Source: Alphaproteobacteria bacterium
GTDB lineage: Bacteria; Pseudomonadota; Alphaproteobacteria; Caulobacterales; Caulobacteraceae
Length of the DNA stretch: 15,740 bases
Assembly: GCA_018895795.1 (NCBI GenBank)
Contig: JAHINZ010000337.1
Span: 1 to 15,740 of the forward strand
Direction: 5' to 3'
The position numbers and the translations under genes are program-made. The notes beneath the pieces are model-generated. The model searched no databases and was not told the origin of the DNA. It saw nothing but the letters and a program-made list of their open reading frames with translations. Shown here one piece after another: positions 1 through 5,453 of the stretch. How positions within the stretch are numbered: the stretch's first letter is position 1; every line of letters starts with the position of its first letter.

Positions 1-249
1 CAGTTCCTGGAAGCGGCCCGCTGCCGCGGTCTGGCGGCGTCCGAAGGTCTTGGGCGGCTCGACACAGCCGCCATTGACCAATTCCTGCGCACCGAGGGGG
101 TGGCGCGCGACCTAGCGGTCCGGATGTCGGCGAACAACACGATCAGCGCCGCCCAGGCCCAGGGCGACAAGGCCGCCGGCGCGAAAAAGGACAAGCTGAT
201 GGCTGAACGTCAGGGCGCCTGCGCCGCTTGGCTGGGCGGCGGCGTCTAG
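1..249 (+). CDS. C-terminal part of an unknown protein (gene enters from the left)
   Basis: The frame is open from base 1 to the TAG at 247-249, giving the last 82 residues of a protein whose start lies outside the window. Third positions are strongly GC-rich, so it is very probably coding. The fragment is alanine-rich and mostly helical in character. It has one cysteine near its start (ARCRGLA) and one ten residues before the end (GACAAW), a spacing that could allow a disulfide in an exported protein, but no signal peptide can be judged. I do not recognise the family. It converges on the DUF1289 gene with only four bases between the two stop codons and no visible terminator in the gap. Confidence 0.6.
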   Translation, partial: QFLEAARCRGLAASEGLGRLDTAAIDQFLRTEGVARDLAVRMSANNTISAAQAQGDKAAGAKKDKLMAERQGACAAWLGGGV

Positions 250-253
250 TCCG

Positions 254-469
254 CTATCCAAGGCCGGCGGTCAGGCCGGCCAGAGGGTCTGGGCGATCGG
301 GAAGGGCGGCCATGATGGCGGCGCGTTCCTGATCGTTCAGGCGGCCCCAGCTGGCGATTTCCGGCAAGGTGCGGCGGCACCCCACGCAATAGCCCGTGCG
401 ACCATCCACGGCGCAGGTCTTCACGCAAGGCGTGGCGATGGGGCGCGGCGGGGCGGTGGTCGGATCCAT
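254..469 (-). CDS. DUF1289 family small cysteine protein
   Basis: A 71-residue protein with the DUF1289 pattern: C15-x3-C19, then C28-x2-C31 followed by RRTLPEIASW and a short helical tail (NDQERAAIMAALPDR). The four cysteines look like a metal or Fe-S site. The family's role is not established, but such genes are widespread in Proteobacteria and are often found near cobalamin or core metabolic genes. The same frame stays open far upstream, giving a spurious 375-residue reading antisense to cobT. The ATG at 467-469 is the natural start because the conserved block begins just after it. The Shine-Dalgarno is weak (GAGA about ten bases upstream). It diverges from the cobT-like gene across about 150 bases. 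Confidence 0.8.
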   Translation of the reverse strand: MDPTTAPPRPIATPCVKTCAVDGRTGYCVGCRRTLPEIASWGRLNDQERAAIMAALPDRPDPLAGLTAGLG

Positions 470-590
470 GACCAAGTGTCTCTGGTTCGTTCGCGCGGCG
501 CAATATCCGACGTGACGCGCCGACCGGGTCGCCCGCGCGGCGGGTCTTGCCGGGCCCAGCTCCCGCGCCAGCACGCTACCGCCTTTACAA

Positions 591-616
591 GTCAGGATGC
601 GGGCGCCAAAGCCCGC
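591..616 (+). other. Hairpin and B12-box-like stretch just before cobT
   Basis: GCGGGC (599-604) and GCCCGC (611-616) form a perfect 6-bp stem with a 6-base loop, ending three bases before the cobT ATG. The left arm overlaps AGTCAGGA (590-597), which matches the first part of the cobalamin-riboswitch B12 box. The rest of the box is poor and I find no other riboswitch core motif between 470 and 590. Apart from this element, I see no convincing promoter in the divergent region 470-619. The hairpin may affect access of ribosomes to the start; no good Shine-Dalgarno is visible there. Confidence 0.3.
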
Positions 617-619
617 GTC

Positions 620-1501
620 ATGACCGCTTCTCCGTTCGACGACATTCGCGCCCTGGCCGCCAGCCCGCCCGCGGCGGGGCCCGCGCCCGTCCTGGATCAA
701 ACCGACCGTCTGGCGGAGATCTCGACCTGGCTCACCGTCTGGACCGGCAAGACGCCGCCCGCCGTGAACCGTCCCGTCGTGGCGCTCTATGCCGGGGCGC
801 GGCAGAGCGTGGGGCCGCGCGGTTACGCCCGTGAGCGGCTCGAGGCCGTGGCGTCGGGCGGCGCGACCATCTGCCGATTGGCCGGCGCCCAGGGCGCGGG
901 TCTCGAGGCCTTCGACCTCGCCATCGACCGTCCGACGCCCAACGCCGTCAACGCCGCCGCGATGAGCGAGAAGGAATGCGCCGCCACCATGGCCTTTGGG
1001 ATGGAGGCCCTGGCCAAGCAGCCTGATCTGCTGATCCCGGGTGTCATCGCCGCCGAGTCCGAGATGATCGCCGCTTGCCTGGCCCTGGCGCTGTTCAGCG
1101 GTCAGGCCAGCGACTGGTCCGACGCGCCCGATCTGGTGATTGCCGCCGTCGAGCGGGCGCGGGACGAGGGCGGTTTGCAAGATCCTTTGCAGGTGCTGCG
1201 TCAGCTCGGCGGGCGCGAGACCGCGGCGGTCGCCGGCGCGATCCTCGCCGCGCGGGTCCAGAAGGTCCCCGTGGTGCTGGACGGGTTCGCCGCCTGCGCC
1301 GCCGCCGCCGTGCTGTATCGGATCGATCCCGAATTGCTCGACCATTGCATCGCCGCCCATGTCGGCGCTGCGAAAGGCCATGCGCGGCTGCTGGCGGCCC
1401 TCGACAAGCGACCGCTTCTGGCGCTCGATATAGGCGACGAGGAAGGGGTCGGCGGCGCCAGCGCTCTCGCTCTCGTCAGGTTGGCCTGCGAAGCGCGATA
1501 G
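620..1501 (+). CDS. cobT: CobT-like nicotinate-nucleotide:dimethylbenzimidazole phosphoribosyltransferase, short and divergent
   Basis: A 293-residue protein, shorter than the usual roughly 340-350 for CobT. CobT transfers phosphoribose from nicotinate mononucleotide to 5,6-dimethylbenzimidazole, making the lower ligand of cobalamin. Family signatures seen: a GGATICRLA-like helix (80-88), GGRETAAVAGAILAA (197-211), PVVLDGFAACAAA (217-229), and near the C-terminus EEGVGGASALAL (274-285). In the last, E275 aligns with the catalytic Glu of LGEGTGAAL in Salmonella CobT (Glu317). Departures: the canonical AADHGV segment reads ALYAGARQSV (55-64), and the usual MGIGNTT segment is replaced by a GVIAAESEMIAAC-type one (141-153). 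ATG 620 is chosen because conservation begins after it and no in-frame start lies just upstream; the Shine-Dalgarno is poor. The fold is fairly sure, the activity less so. Confidence 0.75.
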   Translation: MTASPFDDIRALAASPPAAGPAPVLDQTDRLAEISTWLTVWTGKTPPAVNRPVVALYAGARQSVGPRGYARERLEAVASGGATICRLAGAQGAGLEAFDLAIDRPTPNAVNAAAMSEKECAATMAFGMEALAKQPDLLIPGVIAAESEMIAACLALALFSGQASDWSDAPDLVIAAVERARDEGGLQDPLQVLRQLGGRETAAVAGAILAARVQKVPVVLDGFAACAAAAVLYRIDPELLDHCIAAHVGAAKGHARLLAALDKRPLLALDIGDEEGVGGASALALVRLACEAR

Positions 1502-1546
1502 GGACGCGGGCCGGCGATAACTGAACGCGGATCATATTCGCTTCCG

Positions 1547-1561
1547 TTGACGCTAACGTCA
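1547..1561 (+). promoter_or_regulatory. Exact -35-like TTGACGC overlapping an inverted repeat, upstream of the dehydrogenase pair
   Basis: TTGACGC (1547-1553) equals the Caulobacter housekeeping -35 consensus (TTGACGS). It overlaps the inverted repeat TGACG-CTAA-CGTCA (1548-1561), which is operator-shaped (5-4-5). No good GCTANAWC -10 follows at the expected 10-14 base spacing, so the promoter itself is uncertain. A repressor bound here would cover the -35. Confidence 0.35.
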
Positions 1562-1597
1562 TCTTTCCAAACGCTCGTTCGACACCTATCATGTCGC

Positions 1598-1634
1598 CCG
1601 ACACGCAAGAACGGCCCCCTATAATGAAGGGCCG
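1598..1634 (+). promoter_or_regulatory. Candidate sigma-70 promoter with TATAAT inside an inverted repeat
   Basis: A perfect TATAAT lies at 1620-1625, with CCGACA (1598-1603) sixteen bases upstream as a partial -35. The -10 sits in the loop between CGGCCC (1612-1617) and GGGCCG (1629-1634), a 6-bp inverted repeat. The Shine-Dalgarno GGAG at 1641-1644 and the ATG at 1651 follow, so a transcript from here would have a very short leader. Confidence 0.4.
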
Positions 1635-1650
1635 GAACCGGGAGCCCGCC

Positions 1651-2865
1651 ATGAATCTCGACTTTTCGCCCGAAGACGTCGCCTTCCGCGACGAAGTCCG
1701 CGCCTTCATCTCCGAGAACTACCCCGCTGGCCTGCGCGAAAAGCAGGAAGAGGGGGAAGAGATGGCCAAGGAAGACTTCCTGGCCTGGCACAAGGTTCTG
1801 GCGAAGAAAGGCTGGGTCGCGCCGGCTTGGCCCGAAAAGTTCGGCGGTCCGGGCTGGACCTCGGTTCAGCGCTACATCTGGTCCGAAGAGACCGCCCGCG
1901 CCGACTGCGTGCCGATCCTGCCCTTCGGCATCAACATGGTCGGCCCGGTGATCTACACCTTCGCCACCCCGGAGCAGAAGGAACGCTTCCTGCCCCAGAC
2001 CCTGTCGGGCGACATCTGGTGGTGCCAGGGCTATTCAGAGCCCGGCGCGGGTTCGGACCTGGCCAGCCTGAAGACTAAGGCCGAGCGCATCACGGGTGAC
2101 GACGGCAAGGAATATTATCTGGTCAACGGCCAGAAGACCTGGACCACCTTGGCCCAGCACGCCGACTGGATCTTCTGCCTGGTCCGCACCGACCCGACGG
2201 CCAAGATCCAGGAGGGCATTTCCTTCCTGTTGATCGACATGAAGTCGCCGGGCGTCACCGTCCGTCCGATCATCACCCTGGGCGGCGAGCACGAGGTCAA
2301 CGAAGTCTGGCTCGAGAACGTCAAGGTGCCGGTCGAGAACCGCATCTTCGACGAGAACAAGGGCTGGACCTGCGCCAAGTTCCTGCTGGCGCACGAGCGT
2401 TCCGGCATCGCCGGCGTCGCCCGCTCCAAGCGCGGCATCGAGCGCATCCGGGCCATCGCCTCGACTGAGCTTTCGGATGACGGCGAGACCCTGATCAAGG
2501 ATCCCGCCTTCAAGCGCAAGGTCGCCGAGCTGGAGATCGACCTGACGGCGCTGGAATATACCGAGCTGCGCACCCTGGCCGGTGAAGCGGCCGGCAAGGG
2601 CCCCGGTCCGGAGTCGAGCGTCCTGAAGATCAAGGGCACCGAGATCCAGCAGCGGATCACTGAACTGGTGTTGGAAGCGTCTGGTCACTACGGCGCGCCC
2701 TATTTCCGGGGCTTCCCGAAGGACGGCGACAACGCCCATCCGATCGGCCCTGACTTCAGCCACCGCGCCGCGCCGACCTATTTCAACGTCCGCAAGACGT
2801 CGATCTATGGCGGCTCCAACGAGATCCAGCGCAACATCATCGCCAAGATGGTGCTCGGGCTCTAG
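1651..2865 (+). CDS. Acyl-CoA dehydrogenase, larger subunit-type (FadE-like)
   Basis: A 404-residue flavoprotein of the acyl-CoA dehydrogenase superfamily, which makes 2-enoyl-CoA and passes electrons to ETF. Seen: an N-terminal helical domain (FSPEDVAFRDEVRAFI), the FAD/substrate sheet motif WCQGYSEPGAGSDLASL (124-140), VNGQKTWTT (158-166), and the C-terminal YGGSNEIQRNIIAKMVLGL (386-404). The usual medium-chain catalytic Glu of Y-E-G is Gly here (387). E249 in LAHERSGIAG aligns with the helix-G Glu used by isovaleryl-CoA dehydrogenase and by FadE26-type subunits. The ATG at 1651 is preferred over an upstream in-frame ATG at 1591 because it has GGAG six bases upstream and the family N-terminus starts there. 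A second dehydrogenase gene follows after 118 bases, suggesting a two-subunit enzyme. The substrate cannot be read from sequence; branched-chain, dicarboxylic or steroid side-chain acyl-CoAs are all possible. Confidence 0.9.
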   Translation: MNLDFSPEDVAFRDEVRAFISENYPAGLREKQEEGEEMAKEDFLAWHKVLAKKGWVAPAWPEKFGGPGWTSVQRYIWSEETARADCVPILPFGINMVGPVIYTFATPEQKERFLPQTLSGDIWWCQGYSEPGAGSDLASLKTKAERITGDDGKEYYLVNGQKTWTTLAQHADWIFCLVRTDPTAKIQEGISFLLIDMKSPGVTVRPIITLGGEHEVNEVWLENVKVPVENRIFDENKGWTCAKFLLAHERSGIAGVARSKRGIERIRAIASTELSDDGETLIKDPAFKRKVAELEIDLTALEYTELRTLAGEAAGKGPGPESSVLKIKGTEIQQRITELVLEASGHYGAPYFRGFPKDGDNAHPIGPDFSHRAAPTYFNVRKTSIYGGSNEIQRNIIAKMVLGL

Positions 2866-2902
2866 CCGCGACCTCTGGGGAGGGTGGCCGCGCCGCTCTC
2901 CC

Positions 2903-2921
2903 TGATCGCGCGATCATGATC
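2903..2921. promoter_or_regulatory. Overlapping palindromes between the two dehydrogenase genes
   Basis: TGATCGCGCGATCA (2903-2916) is a perfect 14-bp palindrome. It overlaps a second one, GATCATGATC (2912-2921). They lie in the 118-base spacer between the two dehydrogenase genes, about 60 bases before the second start. This is operator-like, but no regulator gene is present in the window. As RNA the 14-mer has no room for a normal loop, which favours a DNA site over a terminator. Confidence 0.35.
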
Positions 2922-2983
2922 ACAGAAACCTCGAAGCGGGCCCTGAGCCGCCGAGGCAAGAAAACAAAGACAGGAAACCCGGG

Positions 2984-4129
2984 ATGGATTTCAACTTCAC
3001 CGAAGAGCAGTCGATGGTTCGCGACACGGTCGCGAGCTTCCTGCAGGACAAGTACGACTTCGAGACCCGTCGCAAGATCGTGGCCTCCGAGAGCGGCTGG
3101 CGCGCGGATTACTGGAAGGCCTTCGCCGAGGAGCTGGGCATCCTGGGCGCCTCGTTCAGCGAAGAGCTGGGCGGCCTGGGCGGCGGCGCGATCGACAACA
3201 TGATCATCATGGAAGAGTTCGGCAAAGCCCTGGTCATCGAGCCCTATCTGGGCACGGTGGTTATCGGCGGCGGCTTCATGAAGCACTCCGGTTACGCCGG
3301 CGCGGCCTCGGTCATTGAGGGTATTGTCGGCGGCACGACCACGATCGCCTTCGCCTATGCCGAGCCGCAGGGCCGTTACACCTGGCGCGATCTGAAGACG
3401 ACCGCCAAGAAGGAAGGCTCCGGCTACGTGATCAACGGCCACAAGGCCGTGGTCATCGGAGCGCCCTTCGCCACCCATCTGATCGTCACCGCCCGCACCG
3501 GCGGGGCCCAGCGCGACGCCGGCGGCGTCTCGGTGTTCCTGGTCGACAAGTCGCTGCCGGGCATCGTCACGCGCGACTATCCCACCGTGGACGGCAACCG
3601 CGCCTCGGAAGTCTATTTCGAGAACGTGTCGGTCCCGGCCGACGCCCTGATCGGCGTCGAGGGCGAGGGCCTGCCTCTGGTCGACAAGGTGATCGACGAG
3701 GCCACGGCCGCCGTCGGCGCCGAAGCCGCCGGCGTGCTGCGCAAGCTGCACGAAAACACGCTGGACTACGCGCGTCAGCGCAAGCAGTTCGGCACCGCCA
3801 TCGCCAACTTCCAGGTGCTGCAGCATCGGATGGTCGACATGTTCATCAATGTCGAGCAGGCCGTGTCGATGACCTATATGGCGACGATCAAGATCGACGA
3901 GGACGCCGCCACCCGCGCCCAGGCCGTTTCGGCCATGAAGGTGCAGATCGGCCGCGCCTGTCGGTTCGTGGGCCAGAACGCCATCCAGATCCACGGCGGC
4001 ATGGGCATGACCGACGAGCTGGCCATCGGCCACTACTTCAAGCGCGCCTCGATGATCGAGGGCCAGTTCGGCTCGGTGGACCATCACCTGAAGCGTTACG
4101 AATCGCTGTCGTTCGACACCGCCGCCTAG
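2984..4129 (+). CDS. Acyl-CoA dehydrogenase, partner subunit-type (FadE-like)
   Basis: A 381-residue acyl-CoA dehydrogenase superfamily protein. Seen: N-terminal FTEEQSMVRDTVASFL (5-20), the SEELGGLGGGAIDNMIIMEEFG helix region (59-80), middle beta domain with FAYAEPQGRY (123-131) and INGHKAVVIGAP (150-161), RQRKQFGTAIANFQVLQHRM (264-283) carrying the FAD-contact arginine, and IQIHGGMGMTDELAIGHYF (334-352). The C-terminus ends ASMIEGQFGSVDHHL and has no Y-E-G catalytic glutamate. E239 in VIDEATAAVG lies near the helix-G base position, but this is unsure. The strand motif is AEPQ where active subunits usually have SEP.AGSD. These changes fit the less active or FAD-sharing half of an alpha-beta enzyme. 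AGGA (2972-2975) eight bases before the ATG supports the start. It ends at a strong terminator, so the pair probably forms one transcript. Confidence 0.88.
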   Translation: MDFNFTEEQSMVRDTVASFLQDKYDFETRRKIVASESGWRADYWKAFAEELGILGASFSEELGGLGGGAIDNMIIMEEFGKALVIEPYLGTVVIGGGFMKHSGYAGAASVIEGIVGGTTTIAFAYAEPQGRYTWRDLKTTAKKEGSGYVINGHKAVVIGAPFATHLIVTARTGGAQRDAGGVSVFLVDKSLPGIVTRDYPTVDGNRASEVYFENVSVPADALIGVEGEGLPLVDKVIDEATAAVGAEAAGVLRKLHENTLDYARQRKQFGTAIANFQVLQHRMVDMFINVEQAVSMTYMATIKIDEDAATRAQAVSAMKVQIGRACRFVGQNAIQIHGGMGMTDELAIGHYFKRASMIEGQFGSVDHHLKRYESLSFDTAA

Positions 4130-4175
4130 CGACGGGGGCGAAGACGCCCACGGAAGATCGGTTGAAAATGAAGGA

Positions 4176-4209
4176 GCCGCCTGCGTCATGCCGACGCGGG
4201 CGGCTTTTT
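4176..4209 (+). terminator. Intrinsic terminator of the acyl-CoA dehydrogenase pair
   Basis: GCCGCCTGCGTC (4176-4187) pairs with GACGCGGGCGGC (4193-4204) over 12 bp with one G-T wobble and a 5-base loop. Five T residues follow at 4205-4209. It starts 46 bases after the second dehydrogenase stop codon. Confidence 0.9.
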
Positions 4210-4300
4210 CGTCGCCGCTCCCAAATTGTCGCCCCAGCCGGACTGGGATTCTTGTTCACTCCCTTGATCGCCTGGAAGGCGCTAGCGGATGACGGGTTAG

Positions 4301-4702
4301 GGCCAGGGCGATCAGCCGGTGATGACTGAAGACGCGGTCGCTCTGGTGGAGGCCAATGCGCGCCTGCTGATGGATCCGGCGCGCCAGGCCAGGCTCGCCG
4401 CGTTTCAACGATAAGCGGCCCTGGACCTGTTCGTCGGCAGGGTCGCCAATGATCCCGACATTCAGGGAAGCGTTATGCCGCAAAGGATCGCGGGCCGGCT
4501 AAGGCTTTGCGCCGACGCGCCTGAACTGGCGGCGGGGACGATCGGCTGGGCAGGCCCGGCGATCCCGCGCGCCGCAGCGGGTGTGGTGTGCGAGGCGAAA
4601 ACCGTCATCGAGGCCTGGGAAGGCGCGGCTGAAAGCGTGACGCCACACGAAGAGAAAGAGGTATGTATACGGACTAAAAATTCATCCTTCCGTCAAGGGT
4701 GA
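4301..4702 (+). pseudogene. Possible decayed gene with one in-frame TAA
   Basis: A single frame is open from 4301 to the TGA at 4700-4702 except for one TAA at 4412-4414. From the ATG at 4322 it would encode about 126 residues around the stop: MTEDAVALVEANARLL then DPARQARLAAFQR, stop, AALDLFVGRVANDPDIQ and a less structured tail. Third positions are GC-rich on both sides of the stop and the first part looks like an amphipathic helix, which suggests a former gene. There is no convincing Shine-Dalgarno. I do not recognise the family. Alternatives are a real 30-residue ORF (4322-4414), a 75-residue ORF from ATG 4475, or chance openness in GC-rich DNA. The rest of the gene-poor stretch 4210-4749 holds nothing else I can name. 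Confidence 0.3.
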
Positions 4703-4749
4703 CAGGCGATGTTCCGTGCGCTGATATGGTCAGTATGCTGAATAAAAAT

Positions 4750-4782
4750 GCTTGCGAAACTTCAAGTTCGCAGCAAGCTTTT
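4750..4782 (+). terminator. Terminator-like hairpin ahead of the small-protein leader
   Basis: GCTT-GCGAA (4750-4758) pairs with TTCGC (4767-4771) and AAGC (4775-4778), leaving a 3-base bulge (AGC) on the right. Four T residues follow (4779-4782) and an A-rich run (AATAAAAAT) precedes it. It may end transcription of the decayed frame upstream, or be the first hairpin of a structured transcript running to the 42-residue ORF. Confidence 0.45.
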
Positions 4783-4804
4783 CCGCGACGCGCTGACGAC
4801 TAGG

Positions 4805-4865
4805 AGGGGACCGCCCCTGTAAGCCGCGCGCGTCTCCTGGTCCCATTGGCCTGTCTGGGAGACGC
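4805..4865 (+). promoter_or_regulatory. Structured leader that sequesters the ribosome binding site of the 42-residue ORF
   Basis: Two further inverted repeats follow the hairpin at 4750. AGGGG-ACCG-CCCCT occupies 4805-4818. GCGTCTCC (4830-4837) pairs perfectly with GGAGACGC (4858-4865) across a 20-base loop. The right arm contains the GGGAG Shine-Dalgarno (4857-4861) of the small gene starting at 4870. When folded, the stem should hide the ribosome binding site. The pairing is directly visible; regulation is inference. Confidence 0.45.
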
Positions 4866-4869
4866 CGCC

Positions 4870-4998
4870 ATGATCGTATCGAAGATGAACCACGCCATGC
4901 TGTCCTTCGCCCTATTGGGCGGCATGTTGGTCGGGGGAGCGCCCAAGCCCAAACCCTCGGCCCCGCCGCCGCGGCGGGACGGCCGCAAAGGTGGCTGA
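4870..4998 (+). CDS. 42-residue small protein with one hydrophobic segment and a proline/basic tail
   Basis: ATG at 4870, TGA at 4996-4998. The predicted protein has a polar N-terminus (MIVSKMNHA), a hydrophobic stretch of about 14 residues (MLSFALLGGMLVGG, 10-23), then a tail rich in Pro, Lys and Arg (PKPKPSAPPPRRDGRKGG). It could be a single-pass membrane peptide with a cytoplasmic basic tail, or a short secreted peptide. I recognise no family. Support for coding: a good Shine-Dalgarno (GGGAG, eight bases upstream), GC-rich third positions in the tail, and a bidirectional hairpin shortly after the stop. The structured leader in front would let translation respond to a signal. Without homologues it stays tentative, and a non-coding RNA spanning 4750-5042 is the main alternative. 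Confidence 0.5.
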   Translation: MIVSKMNHAMLSFALLGGMLVGGAPKPKPSAPPPRRDGRKGG

Positions 4999-5003
4999 CG
5001 CCT

Positions 5004-5042
5004 AAGAAAACAGGCGGCCCGCGTCTTCACGCGAGCCGCCTG
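5004..5042 (-). terminator. Terminator of the secreted four-cysteine gene, probably bidirectional
   Basis: CAGGCGGCCCGCGT (5011-5024) and ACGCGAGCCGCCTG (5029-5042) form a 13-bp stem with one mismatch and a CTTC loop. Read on the minus strand, TTTTCTTA follows, the pattern of an intrinsic terminator for the gene ending at 5075. On the plus strand it lies 12 bases after the 42-residue ORF and can also stop that transcript, though with only a weak T run. Confidence 0.85.
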
Positions 5043-5074
5043 ATCGGCGTTTCGATAGTGTGTAAGTGCGTGTC

Positions 5075-5374
5075 TTACGGCTTGGCGGCCGTGTTGCAGT
5101 CGGCGAGGCCCGCGGCGTCGAGTTCTTCGCCGCGATAGTTGAAGGACGCCACGGCGCCCAGTTCGGCGGCGATCTTGCGGCAGGCGCGACCGATCGGCAG
5201 GGCCTTGACCTGCGGAGCGGCGCAGATGTCATTGGTGCAGCGCCAGGCGGCGCCGTCCTGGATCAGGCTCGCAACCTTGGCGGGCGCCTTCAGCTTCAGC
5301 ACCGCGCCTTCAGCGGCGAAGGCAGCGGTCGACAAGGCGGACGCCGCGATAAGCGTTGTCAGAAAAATACGCAT
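5075..5374 (-). CDS. Secreted four-cysteine protein, UrcA/CC_3452-like
   Basis: A 99-residue protein with a clear Sec signal peptide: MRIFLTTLIAASALSTAAFA, likely cut after A20. The mature part has four cysteines (C46, C51, C65, C93) in the pattern W-x-C-x4-C, then GRACRKIAAELGAVASF, and finally ADCN. This matches short periplasmic proteins common in Caulobacterales that NCBI names the CC_3452 family, which resemble UrcA. I give the family name from memory. Their function is unknown; the four cysteines suggest two disulfides. The start is supported by GAGG about eight bases upstream. It lies 70 bases downstream of the LOG-family gene on the same strand, but the spacer has palindromes and a TTGACT, so it may have its own promoter. 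A strong terminator follows. Confidence 0.82.
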   Translation of the reverse strand: MRIFLTTLIAASALSTAAFAAEGAVLKLKAPAKVASLIQDGAAWRCTNDICAAPQVKALPIGRACRKIAAELGAVASFNYRGEELDAAGLADCNTAAKP

Positions 5375-5414
5375 GACTGTTTCCTCTATCCCCTCGGCCG
5401 CCGGGGAGGTCGGC

Positions 5415-5453
5415 CAAGTTGTAAACTTGCGTTGCGTTTCGAAACTAAGTCAA
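5415..5453 (-). promoter_or_regulatory. Candidate promoter/operator for the secreted four-cysteine gene
   Basis: Two symmetric elements sit side by side: CAAGTT-GTA-AACTTG (5415-5429) and the perfect palindrome GTTTCGAAAC (5436-5445). On the minus strand TTGACT (5453-5448) lies just upstream as a possible -35. No clear -10 is visible at normal spacing. The second palindrome overlaps the end of the LOG-family gene. Confidence 0.35.

Noticed and set aside
470..619. Full cobalamin riboswitch ahead of cobT
   Set aside because: Only a partial B12-box-like stretch is present. I could not find the other conserved core segments, and the region also has to hold the divergent DUF1289 leader.
254..1381. 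A 375-residue minus-strand frame covering DUF1289 and most of cobT antisense
   Set aside because: Only the last 71 residues match a family. The rest is antisense to cobT and low in recognisable structure, so I kept just the DUF1289 part.
2837..4189. A 450-residue minus-strand frame antisense to the second acyl-CoA dehydrogenase
   Set aside because: It is His/Asp/Gly-rich, as expected of a mirror frame of GC-rich coding sequence, and the plus-strand gene is unmistakable.
4256..4483. A 75-residue minus-strand frame in the gene-poor stretch
   Set aside because: It mirrors the decayed plus-strand frame, and I see no Shine-Dalgarno or family resemblance.
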